This document shows, piece by piece, positions 48,268 to 57,000 of a stretch of DNA of 64,000 nucleotides. The notes below the pieces were generated by a model. That model had not been told where the DNA came from, did not search any database, and worked only from the letters and a program-made list of their open reading frames with translations. Origin of the DNA: Lysinibacillus pakistanensis (GTDB taxonomy: Bacteria; Bacillota; Bacilli; Bacillales_A; Planococcaceae); NCBI RefSeq assembly GCF_030123245.1, contig NZ_CP126101.1:4152501-4216500 (forward strand), written 5' to 3'. How positions within the stretch are numbered: the stretch's first letter is position 1; every line of letters starts with the position of its first letter. The translations under genes and the position numbers were made by a program.

Positions 48268-48348
48268 GCAAAAAACCCCTCCATAAATATGTAATATATT
48301 CACTTTCAGTGTGCCATACTTCTCCTATAAAAACAAGGATAATTACGG

Positions 48349-48705
48349 CTATTTCCAAGCTTGCTCAAAATCAGATTCTTTAAACCCTAACGTTACTTTT
48401 TTTCCATCAGTAACGATTGGACGTTTGATTAACATTCCATCAGAAGCAAGTAGCTCAAGCTGCTCCTCCTCGCTCATATCGGCAAGTTTATCCTTCAAAC
48501 CAAGCTCTCGATACTTCATGCCAGACGTATTAAAAAACTTTTTAAGAGGTAGTCCACTTGCTTGCCATAACTTTGTTAATTCGTCCTTTGAAGGTGGCTG
48601 TTCTACAATGTGTACCTCTTCATACACTATATCATTATCGTTTAACCATTTTTGAGCTTTCTTACAAGTTGTGCATTTTGGATATTGGATAAATTGAATC
48701 GTCAT
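48349..48705 (-). CDS. yusI: ArsC/Spx family protein YusI
   Basis: 118-residue member of the ArsC/Spx thioredoxin-fold family. CTTC at residues 11-14 matches the Spx-type CxxC, and RPIVTDGKKVTLGF is the family's C-terminal motif. It could be a regulator-like or reductase-like protein; YusI itself has no firm function. The gene order gcvH-yusI-fadE matches Bacillus subtilis. ATG follows AGAGGAG. Confidence 0.85.
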   Translation of the reverse strand: MTIQFIQYPKCTTCKKAQKWLNDNDIVYEEVHIVEQPPSKDELTKLWQASGLPLKKFFNTSGMKYRELGLKDKLADMSEEEQLELLASDGMLIKRPIVTDGKKVTLGFKESDFEQAWK

Positions 48706-48849
48706 TGAAAGGCTCCTCTACTTTCTTTTTGAGGACACTGATTTTCTGTGTCTTCCTTATTTTCTGTAGTATACCATCATAACCATACAAACCAAAATGA
48801 AACAATTTTCAGTTGCTCTCACACCAATCCCCAGGCTTCTACTACAGTC

Positions 48850-48954
48850 TATCCATTTCTTTCTTAATTCTATCCGTCACTTTCTTAATTCTATCCTTCA
48901 CTTAACTGTTTCTATCAGTTGCTTTTGCAAATCTATCCTTCTCACCCACAAACA
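48850..48954. repeat. Five tandem degenerate 21-bp repeats
   Basis: Five consecutive units of exactly 21 bases, each beginning TATCC or TATCA: 48850-48870, 48871-48891, 48892-48912, 48913-48933, 48934-48954. Units 1 and 2 share TTTCTTAATTC; later units diverge but keep the register. The array fills the gap between yusI and the fadE terminator. Confidence 0.75.
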
Positions 48955-48987
48955 GCCTAGCTATCTATTACAGATAGCTAGGCTGTT
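48951..48987. terminator. Terminator of the fadNAE operon
   Basis: Perfect 16-bp stem (48951-48966 with 48972-48987), five-base loop. It follows the fadE stop on the minus strand and abuts the 21-bp repeats. Confidence 0.85.
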
Positions 48988-48994
48988 TGATTTA

Positions 48995-50779
48995 TTACAC
49001 TACATATTTTTCTGCGTCAATCAACTTAACTGATGCTTCACGTTTCTTCGCAATTAAGTTGTAAGGATTATTACGTGTTAGCTTACGTAGTGCAGATAAC
49101 GTCATGCGCGCTGCATCTCCGTCAGCTGAAGCAAGAATTGTATCTTTTGCCTCTTTTTCAATTTCTGCAAATGCTTCTTGACAAAAGATTTGAGTGTACA
49201 ATAATTTTTGATGAGCTTTTTCAGCACCATCACGAGCAATCGCTTTTTCTGTACGTAAGACAGCTGATTCCATAGCGAATAATTGGTTTGCGATATTCGC
49301 AATATTTACCAATACCTCTTGCTCCTGATCAAGCTTCGGACCAAAGCGTTGTGCTGCTAATCCCGCTGCTAATACTGCGATTTTCTTTGCATTTTTCACA
49401 AGGTATTTTTCTTGTGCTAGTGGCTCTGTGCCTATATCTTCAGGCATTAGCATAAGCAGCTCCTGCTGTAAATTTTGGGCTACTTGTAATAGTGGAAGCT
49501 CACCCTTTATTGCCTTCTTCATAAATGTACCTGGCACAATCATGCGGTTAATTTCATTTGTTCCTTCAAAAATTCGATTAATACGAGAATCGCGATAAAT
49601 TCGCTCTACCTCGTATTCAGCCATAAAGCCGTAGCCACCATGTAATTGCACCGCTTCATCTGCAATATAATCTAATGTTTCTGAACCAAACACTTTGGCA
49701 ATTGAGCATTCAATCGCATATTCAGCAATAGCACCGGCAATTACCGTTCCTTGCTTTTGCTCCTCAGGGTTTAACTGACTTAAGCGATCCTCAAATAAGC
49801 CTACAGTACGGTAGTTTAATGACTCAGACGCATATAATTGAGAAGCCATTGTTGATAATTTTTCTTTTGTTAAATTGAAATCAGACAGCTTTGTTTTAAA
49901 TTGCTGACGTTGGTTTGTATATTGAATCGCTAGCTCTAATGCACGCTTAGATCCACCAATTGTACCAACGCCTAGCTTATAACGACCAATATTTAAAATA
50001 TTAAAGGCAATCACATGCCCACGGCCAATTTCACCTAATAAATTTTCTACAGGCACTTCTGCATCCTCTAACACTAATGTACGAGTGGATGAAGATTTAA
50101 TCCCCATCTTCTTCTCTTCAGGTCCCACTGACACGCCATTGAATGCACGTTCTACGATAAATGCAGAGAATTTATCGCCATCGATTTTAGCGTACACGAC
50201 AAATACATCAGCAAAGCCGGCGTTTGTAATCCATTGCTTTTCACCATTTAGAATATAATGCGTACCTGCATCATTTAATTTTGCAGTTGTTTTTGCCCCT
50301 AATGCGTCTGAACCAGAACCTGGCTCTGTTAATGCATAGGCAGCAATTAATTCACCTGATGCTAGCTTTGGTAGGTATTTTTGCTTTTGCTCTTCATTAC
50401 CAAACAGTACAATTGGTAATGAACCAATACCGACATGTGCACCATGAGTAATTGAGAATCCACCCGCTACGGACATTTTTTCTGCGATTAAGGCAGAAGA
50501 TACTTTGTCTAAGCCTAAGCCCTCATATTCTTCAGGTACATCTGCACCTAGTAAACCTAGCTCACCAGCACTCTTTAGTAGACGAACTGAATGCTCAAAT
50601 TCATGATGCTCTAAGTTTTCAACAACTGGTAGCACTTCATTTGTTACATATTCTTCTGTTGTTTTTGCAATCATTTTATGCTCATCTGAGAAATCTTCAG
50701 GTGTAAACACACGATCTAATTCCACATCTTCAACAAGAAATCCGCCGCCTTTAATAAAATCCGTTGTTTTTTCTGTCAT
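48995..50779 (-). CDS. fadE: Acyl-CoA dehydrogenase FadE
   Basis: 594-residue flavoprotein for the first step of fatty acid beta-oxidation. The acyl-CoA dehydrogenase core (ALTEPGSGSDA, KQWITNAGFAD, catalytic-glutamate region IYRDSRINRIFEGTNEINR, QLHGGYGF) spans about residues 30-420 and a C-terminal extension of some 170 residues follows, as in the YusJ/VLCAD type. ATG at 50779 follows GGAGG. Third gene of fadN-fadA-fadE, separated from fadA by a 246-base spacer with a repeat. Confidence 0.94.
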   Translation of the reverse strand: MTEKTTDFIKGGGFLVEDVELDRVFTPEDFSDEHKMIAKTTEEYVTNEVLPVVENLEHHEFEHSVRLLKSAGELGLLGADVPEEYEGLGLDKVSSALIAEKMSVAGGFSITHGAHVGIGSLPIVLFGNEEQKQKYLPKLASGELIAAYALTEPGSGSDALGAKTTAKLNDAGTHYILNGEKQWITNAGFADVFVVYAKIDGDKFSAFIVERAFNGVSVGPEEKKMGIKSSSTRTLVLEDAEVPVENLLGEIGRGHVIAFNILNIGRYKLGVGTIGGSKRALELAIQYTNQRQQFKTKLSDFNLTKEKLSTMASQLYASESLNYRTVGLFEDRLSQLNPEEQKQGTVIAGAIAEYAIECSIAKVFGSETLDYIADEAVQLHGGYGFMAEYEVERIYRDSRINRIFEGTNEINRMIVPGTFMKKAIKGELPLLQVAQNLQQELLMLMPEDIGTEPLAQEKYLVKNAKKIAVLAAGLAAQRFGPKLDQEQEVLVNIANIANQLFAMESAVLRTEKAIARDGAEKAHQKLLYTQIFCQEAFAEIEKEAKDTILASADGDAARMTLSALRKLTRNNPYNLIAKKREASVKLIDAEKYVV

Positions 50780-50831
50780 GATTAATTCCTCCCACATATA
50801 TCAATTTTGATTGTTTAATCCCCTAATTTAC

Positions 50832-50910
50832 ACCTCAGCATAATTGCGTTCAGACTTTGCTCGAAAAGCTCCTTTTCAAAATCTGTGACATCCGCTGGGC
50901 CTTTTCTAGA
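50832..50910. repeat. Dispersed intergenic repeat, copy 1
   Basis: The segment with AGCATAATTGCGTTCAGACT, GCTC and AAAATCTGTGACATCCGCTG aligns with 58629-58695 (AGCGTAATTATTGTGTCTGG, GCTC, AAATCTGTGACATCCTCTG). A shorter echo, ACATCTGTGACATA, occurs near 54760. It lies between fadA and fadE. Confidence 0.5.
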
Positions 50911-51025
50911 TTTAGCGGTCATAAATTGACGCTTCAATCACGATGAAAATATATAGAAAAGCTTGAAATATACAATGTTCGGAGGCAACCGTAAACAGTA
51001 CACCTCAAGCTTATCTAGCGAAAAA

Positions 51026-52198
51026 TTATAGAATTTCAAATACGCCTGCAGCCCCCATGCCGCCGCCAATACACATTGTCACAACTCCATATTTCTTACC
51101 TTGACGCTTCAATTCATGAATAAGCTTTAATGTTAAAATAGCTCCTGTTGCGCCTAGTGGGTGACCTAATGCAATGGCACCACCATTCACATTTACTTTT
51201 TCTTGGTCGATGCCTAAATGACGTACAACCTGTAAAGATTGTGAGGCAAATGCTTCATTAATTTCCCATAAATCGATGTCATCTATTGATAATCCTGCAA
51301 TTTCTAACGCTTTGGGTACTGCCACGATTGGCCCTATACCCATTACTTCAGGAGGTACACCCCCAACAGCAAAGCCTAGGAATTTTGCCATTGGCGTAAG
51401 TCCCTGCTTGTCAGCCTCCTCCCGATCCATCACTAGGACAGCTGCTGCTCCATCAGATGTTTGAGAGGCATTTCCAGCTGTCACACTACCTTTTACATGG
51501 AAGGATGGACGTAGCTTTGCTAAACCTTCAACAGATGTACCTGGACGTACACCCTCATCCATACTAAACGTGAATTTCTTCACTTGTGGTTTATTGTTAG
51601 CATCCACGAAATGCTGCTCCACCTCTACTGGAACAATCTCATCATTGAACTTTCCTTCTTTAATCGCCTTTTCTGCAAGCGCATGTGAACGAACGGCAAA
51701 GGCATCTTGATCCTCTCGACTAACATTGTATTGTCGTGCTACTTCCTCAGCTGTATGACCCATTCCCATATAATATTGAGGAGCTGTTTCAGCTAAAGTC
51801 GGATTTAAGCGTGGCGTATTCCCTACCATTGGCACCATACTCATTGACTCGACGCCACCAGCAAGTATCGCCTTTGAATGACCTAGCATAATTCGTTCTG
51901 CTGCATAGGCAATTGCTTGTAAGCCTGATGAACAGAATCTATTAATTGTTAGTGCTGGTGTTGTATCTGGTAATCCTGCAAGTGCGCCAATACTGCGTGC
52001 TACATTCATTCCCTGCTCAGCTTCTGGCATAGCACAACCTAAAATCAAATCATCAATTGGCCCTTCATAGCCAGCTCTTTTTAATGTTTCTTTGACAACT
52101 ACGGCACCAAAGTCATCTGGTCTCACTGTTGCTAAAGAACCTTTTTTTGCTTTTCCAATTGGAGTTCGTGCTCCTGCTACAATAACGGCTTCACGCAT
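51026..52198 (-). CDS. fadA: Acetyl-CoA acyltransferase (thiolase) FadA
   Basis: 390-residue thiolase for the last step of beta-oxidation. The acyl-accepting cysteine is in [10 protein letters not shown] (about residue 91), the His in [14 protein letters not shown] and the second Cys in [13 protein letters not shown] follows GGGGGATTATACG. It is 48 bases after fadN in the same operon and forms the multienzyme complex with it in related species. Confidence 0.95.
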   Translation of the reverse strand: MREAVIVAGARTPIGKAKKGSLATVRPDDFGAVVVKETLKRAGYEGPIDDLILGCAMPEAEQGMNVARSIGALAGLPDTTPALTINRFCSSGLQAIAYAAERIMLGHSKAILAGGVESMSMVPMVGNTPRLNPTLAETAPQYYMGMGHTAEEVARQYNVSREDQDAFAVRSHALAEKAIKEGKFNDEIVPVEVEQHFVDANNKPQVKKFTFSMDEGVRPGTSVEGLAKLRPSFHVKGSVTAGNASQTSDGAAAVLVMDREEADKQGLTPMAKFLGFAVGGVPPEVMGIGPIVAVPKALEIAGLSIDDIDLWEINEAFASQSLQVVRHLGIDQEKVNVNGGAIALGHPLGATGAILTLKLIHELKRQGKKYGVVTMCIGGGMGAAGVFEIL

Positions 52199-52246
52199 CG
52201 TATAATCCCCCTTTGTTTCATGTGCAAGATTTGTCTAATTCTTCTA

Positions 52247-54631
52247 TTAGTTACGGAGTGGTTTCCCTTTTAACAGCATGTGCTGCATTCTTTGCTGAGA
52301 AAGAGGATCTGCAACCAAGCTTAGGAATGCCTCACGCTCTAGGTTTAATAGATATTGTTCATCGACTAAAGTGCCATATGGAACTTTCCCACCAGCAATG
52401 ACATACGCTAATTTTTTAGCGATTTTTAAATCGTGTTCACTAATATAGCCTGATTCAAACAATCCTTGCGCACCGATTAATAGCGTACCGTAACCTGATG
52501 CACCAACTACGGGAACTTTCGTAGGTACAGGTGGTTGATAGCCTGCCTCATAAAGCGCTAGTGCAGCTTGTTTTGCATCATATAGTTGGTGATCTGGATT
52601 AACAGAAATCCCATCAGCAAAGTCTAAGAAGTTATTCTCACGAGCTTCTTCACCAGATGTTGAAACTTTTGCCATCGCAATCGTTTCAAATACTTTATTA
52701 GCAATATGTTGATAGTCTACCTCAACACCATTTGGTAAACCTTTAAGGAATTTTTGATAGAGTGCTTTATTGCCACCTCCTCCAGGAATTAAGCCAACGC
52801 CCACTTCCACTAATCCCATATAGGTTTCCATCGTTGCTTGAATATGTGCAGCTGGTAAGCATACTTCTGCTCCACCACCAAGTGTCATGGCAAACGGTGC
52901 TGCGACAACAGGCTTACGAGAGTATTTAATTTTTTGCATCGCATCTTGGAAAGCTTTAATCACGAAATCTAGCTCAAAAATATTATCATCCTGTGCTTCT
53001 ACTAAAATCATGCCTAGATTTGCACCAACACAGAAGTTTTTCCCTTGATTACCGATGACTAAGCCCTTATAGTTGGCCTCTACTTCATCCACCGCAAAAT
53101 TAATCATTTGGATAATATCTAAACCAATAGCATTCGATTGGGAATGGAACTCAAGTAAGGCAATGCCATCACCTAAGTCTATTAAGCTAGCACCTGTGTT
53201 TGATTTAATAACACCATGCTTTTTCTTATAGCGTTTTACGTTAATTTCCTTTTCATTCACTGGTACCTTTACATATTCGGAACCATTGTAGTACGCTAAA
53301 TCACCATCAATTTCTGTATAGAAAGTGTCAAAGCCATTTGCTAACATTTCTTTCACAAATGCAGGTACTTCACGACCCTCAGCCTCCATTTTTGCTACGG
53401 AATCTTTCACGCCAAGCGCATCCCATATTTCAAATGGACCTTGTTGCCAGCCGAAGCCCCATTTCATGGCATTATCAATTGCTACGATATCATCAGCAAT
53501 TTCGCCATGCAGTTGTGCAGAGTATATGAGTGTTGGAGCGAAGATACCCCATAGTAATTCTCCTGTACGATCTTTAGCATATGTTAAAGCTTTTACCTTA
53601 TTAGCTAGACCGCGCATTTGTTTTGCCATTTCAATAGAAGGTGTTTTTAATTTTTTAACTGGGCTATATTCTAATGTGTTTGGATCAATTTCAAGTATTT
53701 CTTTCCCTTGTTTTAAGAAGAAACCTTGACCAGATTTTGCACCTAGCCAGCCATTCTCCACCATTTTCTGTAGGAATTCTGGTACTGCAAATACTTGCTG
53801 TTCTTCACCAGTAGTTTGATCATAAACATTTTTCGCTACGTGGATAAATGTATCTAAGCCAACAACATCTAAAGTACGGAAGGTTGCAGATTTGGGACGA
53901 CCGATTAATGGACCCGTTACAGAATCCACCTCACCCACTGAATAATTCCCCTTCACCATTTCTTGTAAAGTGATTAGTAAGCCGTACGTTCCAATACGAT
54001 TGGCAATAAAGTTTGGTGTATCCTTGGCAAGCACCACACCTTTTCCAAGCACATCCTCGCCAAATGTTTTCATAAAGCTTACAACCTCTGGTGCTGTTGT
54101 ATTGGCTGGAATGACTTCAAGTAATTTTAAATAGCGTGGTGGGTTGAAGAAGTGAGTACCCAAGAAATGCTTTTGAAAATCTTCTGAGCGCCCTTCAGCC
54201 ATTGCATTAATGCTAATACCAGAAGTGTTTGAACTAACAATTGTGCCTGGTGTTCTGACAGCGTCGATTTTTTCATAAAGACTTTGCTTAATTGCTAAAT
54301 TTTCAACGACAACTTCAATAATCCAATCCACATCTTTTAACTTCCCTAAATCATCCTCAAAGTTACCGACCGTTAGTAGTGATAAATTTTTCTTAGAAGT
54401 AAGTGGTGCTGGTTTTTGCTTTACTAACTTTTGAAGCGCCCCATTAACAATACGATTTCTTACAGCAGGATGTTCTAGAGAAAGGCCCTTTGCCTCTTCG
54501 TCTGCTGTTAGTTCTTTCGGTGCAATGTCTAATAATAGTGTTGGAATACCGATGTTTGCTAAATGTGCAGCAATACCAGAGCCCATAACACCTGAACCTA
54601 GAACAGCTGCTTTTTTAATATTGTAAGTCAC
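52247..54631 (-). CDS. fadN: 3-hydroxyacyl-CoA dehydrogenase / enoyl-CoA hydratase FadN
   Basis: 794-residue bifunctional enzyme. The dehydrogenase half comes first (AAVLGSGVMGSGIAAHLA NAD loop; HFFNPPRYLKLLEVIP), and the crotonase-like hydratase half is C-terminal (GKNFCVGANLGM; GGGGNKAL). The GTG at 54631 is the start because AAGGGGGAATT precedes it and the protein then begins at the NAD-binding strand; the open frame continues upstream through the FadR operator. First gene of fadNAE. Confidence 0.93.
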   Translation of the reverse strand: MTYNIKKAAVLGSGVMGSGIAAHLANIGIPTLLLDIAPKELTADEEAKGLSLEHPAVRNRIVNGALQKLVKQKPAPLTSKKNLSLLTVGNFEDDLGKLKDVDWIIEVVVENLAIKQSLYEKIDAVRTPGTIVSSNTSGISINAMAEGRSEDFQKHFLGTHFFNPPRYLKLLEVIPANTTAPEVVSFMKTFGEDVLGKGVVLAKDTPNFIANRIGTYGLLITLQEMVKGNYSVGEVDSVTGPLIGRPKSATFRTLDVVGLDTFIHVAKNVYDQTTGEEQQVFAVPEFLQKMVENGWLGAKSGQGFFLKQGKEILEIDPNTLEYSPVKKLKTPSIEMAKQMRGLANKVKALTYAKDRTGELLWGIFAPTLIYSAQLHGEIADDIVAIDNAMKWGFGWQQGPFEIWDALGVKDSVAKMEAEGREVPAFVKEMLANGFDTFYTEIDGDLAYYNGSEYVKVPVNEKEINVKRYKKKHGVIKSNTGASLIDLGDGIALLEFHSQSNAIGLDIIQMINFAVDEVEANYKGLVIGNQGKNFCVGANLGMILVEAQDDNIFELDFVIKAFQDAMQKIKYSRKPVVAAPFAMTLGGGAEVCLPAAHIQATMETYMGLVEVGVGLIPGGGGNKALYQKFLKGLPNGVEVDYQHIANKVFETIAMAKVSTSGEEARENNFLDFADGISVNPDHQLYDAKQAALALYEAGYQPPVPTKVPVVGASGYGTLLIGAQGLFESGYISEHDLKIAKKLAYVIAGGKVPYGTLVDEQYLLNLEREAFLSLVADPLSQQRMQHMLLKGKPLRN

Positions 54632-54656
54632 AAGCAATTCCCCCTTATTCTCCCAT

Positions 54657-54674
54657 TGAATGAATAGCCATTCA
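54657..54674. promoter_or_regulatory. FadR operator upstream of fadN
   Basis: TGAATGAATAGCCATTCA agrees with the Bacillus FadR (YsiA) consensus TGAATGAMTARTCATTCA except at one or two central bases and has perfect TGAATG/CATTCA arms. It sits 26 bases before the fadN start, so long-chain acyl-CoA should relieve repression. Confidence 0.75.
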
Positions 54675-55020
54675 TTTTTTGGCCAAAAAAATATCAAGTT
54701 TGCCTTCGTGTATTTTTGTCCAGATTTATATGTATGACTAGCTTAATCCAGCCTAACATCTGTGACATACAACTAAGGCCTATCTTCGTTCAGCGATTAT
54801 CAATACCAAATGAAGATAAAACTACTTTTTCTGTTTTTAGTGTAGATTATTTTGTCTAATTTAGCAATCTTTTTTCTTCATTTATTTTTGCAGTATACAA
54901 CTTTTTTTGTTTTTTACGAGCAAAAACAGGACAGTAAGTAGCTATCAATTATCCCAAACAGAAAACTTTCAGGATACGTAAAAAATGTGTAGAATGGAAA
55001 GCAAGGAGAGTGAAATACTA
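54675..55020. other. Divergent intergenic region, fadN / thioredoxin
   Basis: About 345 bases holding the fadN promoter region and the thioredoxin leader. Apart from the ATCTGTGACAT echo near 54760 I see no further feature. Confidence 0.45.
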
Positions 55021-55338
55021 ATGAAAACAATTACTACTGCTGAACAATTTAATGAACTGATCTCTGGTGACCAAAAGGTACTTGTGAAGTTCTATGCTGG
55101 CTGGTGCCCTGATTGTACACGTATGAATATGTTCATCGATCCAATTATTGAGGAATACAGCCAATATGATTGGTACGAGCTGAACCGTGATGAGCTACCA
55201 GAAATTGCTGACAAATATGATGTTATGGGTATTCCAAGCCTATTAATTTTCCAAAACGGTGAAAAATTAGCACACTTACATAGTGCTAATGCAAAAACAC
55301 CTCAGCAAGTAACGGATTTCTTATCTACACAGCAATAA
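55021..55338 (+). CDS. Thioredoxin family protein with CPDC motif
   Basis: 105-residue thioredoxin-fold protein. The active site is WCPDC (about residues 30-34) and the cis-proline loop is GIPSLLIF. CPDC is not the usual CGPC, so its redox potential and partner may differ from the main thioredoxin. ATG at 55021 follows AAGGAGAGTG. The 3' end of the gene is duplicated 105 bases downstream. Confidence 0.87.
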   Translation: MKTITTAEQFNELISGDQKVLVKFYAGWCPDCTRMNMFIDPIIEEYSQYDWYELNRDELPEIADKYDVMGIPSLLIFQNGEKLAHLHSANAKTPQQVTDFLSTQQ

Positions 55339-55365
55339 TTAGCTGGCTAAAAAATTGTATAATTG
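55306..55365 (+). repeat. Direct repeat copy 1 (end of thioredoxin gene)
   Basis: 60 bases covering the last 10 codons, the stop and 27 bases of trailer; about 55 of 60 positions match 55411-55470. Confidence 0.8.
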
Positions 55366-55410
55366 ACATAAAAGAGCTACTGATCTGTGGCGAAAGCGAA
55401 GCGTCAGCCA

Positions 55411-55473
55411 CAAGTTACAGATTTCTTATCTTCACAGCAATAATTAGCTGGACTAAAAATTGTATAATTGTCT
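55411..55473 (+). pseudogene. Duplicated C-terminal tail of the thioredoxin gene
   Basis: Direct repeat copy 2. In frame it reads QVTDFLSSQQ then stop, against QVTDFLSTQQ in the intact gene, and keeps the same trailer. No thioredoxin body precedes it; the 45 bases between the copies hold a GTGGC/GCCAC inverted pair. Confidence 0.75.
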
Positions 55474-55510
55474 GGAAAGTAAAAGCCGCAAGCAACAGAC
55501 ACAAAATATT

Positions 55511-55546
55511 ACAAGAGCTGCATTTCTTTTGAAATGTGGCTCTTGT
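55511..55546. other. Hairpin just upstream of the C39-like gene
   Basis: 16-base arms (55511-55526 and 55531-55546) match at 14 positions with a TTTT loop; only four bases separate it from the AAGGAG ribosome binding site. No T-tract follows, so it is not a simple terminator. Confidence 0.6.
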
Positions 55547-55562
55547 TACAAAGGAGAATATG

Positions 55563-56069
55563 ATGCGCCAACAACTATCCTTACATGGAAAATCACAATA
55601 CGATGCAACCATTTCGCCAAACTATCGAAATTCTGCCTGTGGACCTACAACTATACATGTAATTTTAAACTATTTAGACCAGTCAGCTCCTTCGATAAAT
55701 GCACTTTATAAACTCCTTGGTGGTACGAAGATTGGGTTATTTAAATGGCGCCTCATTCGTAATCTTCGTCGCCTCCATCCAACATGGGATATCCGTAATT
55801 GTTCATTAAAGGAGGCACTACAGGAAATTGATGCGGGCCGTCCTGTAGCCATACGCTTTGACCGCTATTTCAGCCTGAATTGGCGAGATAAAAAATCTAC
55901 CTTTGCCTATCACTGGGTACCTCTTATTGGCTATGAAATACAAAATGATGAGCTGTTGTTAATTTTCCACGATAATGGTGGTCCTAATCGCGAAAGTAAA
56001 ATCCGAACAGCCTTATTTAAGGATAATGAGAAAGTATTGAGCTTTATAAAAATCACGCCTATTTTTTGA
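55563..56069 (+). CDS. C39-like papain-fold peptidase
   Basis: 168-residue protein with the C39/papain-like catalytic pattern: cysteine in NSACGPTTIHVIL (about residue 26), histidine in YHWVPLIGYE (about 124) and the HDNGG aspartate/asparagine. No signal peptide or membrane segment, so it acts in the cytoplasm or is exported by an unknown way. Bacteriocin-leader cleavage is typical for C39 enzymes fused to transporters, but no transporter or leader peptide gene is adjacent. The second of two adjacent ATG codons fits AAGGAG best. Confidence 0.75.
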   Translation: MRQQLSLHGKSQYDATISPNYRNSACGPTTIHVILNYLDQSAPSINALYKLLGGTKIGLFKWRLIRNLRRLHPTWDIRNCSLKEALQEIDAGRPVAIRFDRYFSLNWRDKKSTFAYHWVPLIGYEIQNDELLLIFHDNGGPNRESKIRTALFKDNEKVLSFIKITPIF

Positions 56070-56100
56070 GCCAGCTTACCTGCTTTGTTTAGATATGCTC

Positions 56101-57000
56101 TTAATTCCTCCCCTCAAGATAATTTTTTACAACTTGGGCAAAAATATCAGTTGTTCTATACGTCTCTTCCAGCGTATTTTCTATACTTCCAATATTTAAT
56201 AAAATAGAATTATCATGAAGCTCTTGATTATAAGTATTTTCAGGAGTTACTCCCTTTTCTTCTACACCCCTCGAAAGTCCTGGATATAGTTCCTCCAGTT
56301 GCTTATGAAGCTGTGTTGCAAATTTTTTGTTCACTTCATAGTTTACGCTTGTTTTTGATACGGTAAATTGAATTCTTGCATAATTTTCCCCTTTAATTTC
56401 AATCGTTGAATCCTGTCTTTTCAGAGAATCTCGATGTATATCAAAAATCATACGTATACTATTATGTTCAGCTAATGCTTGTTGTAAATTTTCCCTTGAT
56501 ACTTTATACGAATCTGAAAATGGTAAGCCTTTTCGTTTTAAGATTCCAGCTATATCTGTTTCATCATGAATTGCTTTAATTTGCAATTTTTTTAATGCTT
56601 TACTTAACTCTTTTCCAACCAATGTTACATTTTTAGTATGACTAAACATCTGATTAGATTTTTCTGTTTGAAGTTCTGGAATAAATGATTCTGTATTATG
56701 TGAATGATAAATATATACTACAGGCTCTTTTTCGTCTATTGCATTAGACGATGCTGTTCCATAACCATTGATTTCTATTGAAACCTTGCTATCTTCGTTA
56801 GATAAAATTAACCACGAAAAAATAAATGAACAAACTAAAAAAACACTTGTCATAACAGAGAATTTTGTTATTATTCTTTTTTTATTCATACTTCGCGCTT
56901 GTTGTCTAAGTGTGTTTTCAGTCAAAGCAACAAATTTTTTGCTTGGATGCTGAGGGTACATATCTTTTAACATATCAAATATCTCTTTATCATTTTGCAT
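56101..57000 (-). CDS. Membrane protein with SpoIIP-like ectodomain, putative anti-sigma partner
   Basis: 299 residues. A cytoplasmic N-terminus (1-42, charged, helical), one membrane segment (about 43-66) and an extracellular SpoIIP domain (about 92-299) with YHSHNTESF (98-106), NVTLVGK and DIHRD (187-191), the zinc-ligand motifs of the SpoIIP amidase/endopeptidase. SpoIIP normally cuts septal peptidoglycan in engulfment. Here the gene overlaps an ECF sigma factor by 11 bases, the usual place for a membrane anti-sigma factor. So the N-terminal 42 residues may hold the sigma factor while the ectodomain senses or cuts wall; this is inference. Confidence 0.75.
   Translation of the reverse strand: MQNDKEIFDMLKDMYPQHPSKKFVALTENTLRQQARSMNKKRIITKFSVMTSVFLVCSFIFSWLILSNEDSKVSIEINGYGTASSNAIDEKEPVVYIYHSHNTESFIPELQTEKSNQMFSHTKNVTLVGKELSKALKKLQIKAIHDETDIAGILKRKGLPFSDSYKVSRENLQQALAEHNSIRMIFDIHRDSLKRQDSTIEIKGENYARIQFTVSKTSVNYEVNKKFATQLHKQLEELYPGLSRGVEEKGVTPENTYNQELHDNSILLNIGSIENTLEETYRTTDIFAQVVKNYLEGRN

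Noticed and set aside
47882..48286. Long plus-strand open frame opposite gcvH
   Set aside because: Serine/threonine-rich shadow of gcvH with no ribosome binding site; similar antisense frames lie opposite fadN, metQ and the HEAT gene.
48850..48954. Possible CRISPR array
   Set aside because: Units are contiguous 21-mers without spacers, units are degenerate, and no cas gene is present.
55563..56069. Bacteriocin or lasso-peptide processing locus around the C39-like gene
   Set aside because: No precursor peptide with a double-glycine leader, no ABC transporter and no immunity-like gene are seen within several kb.
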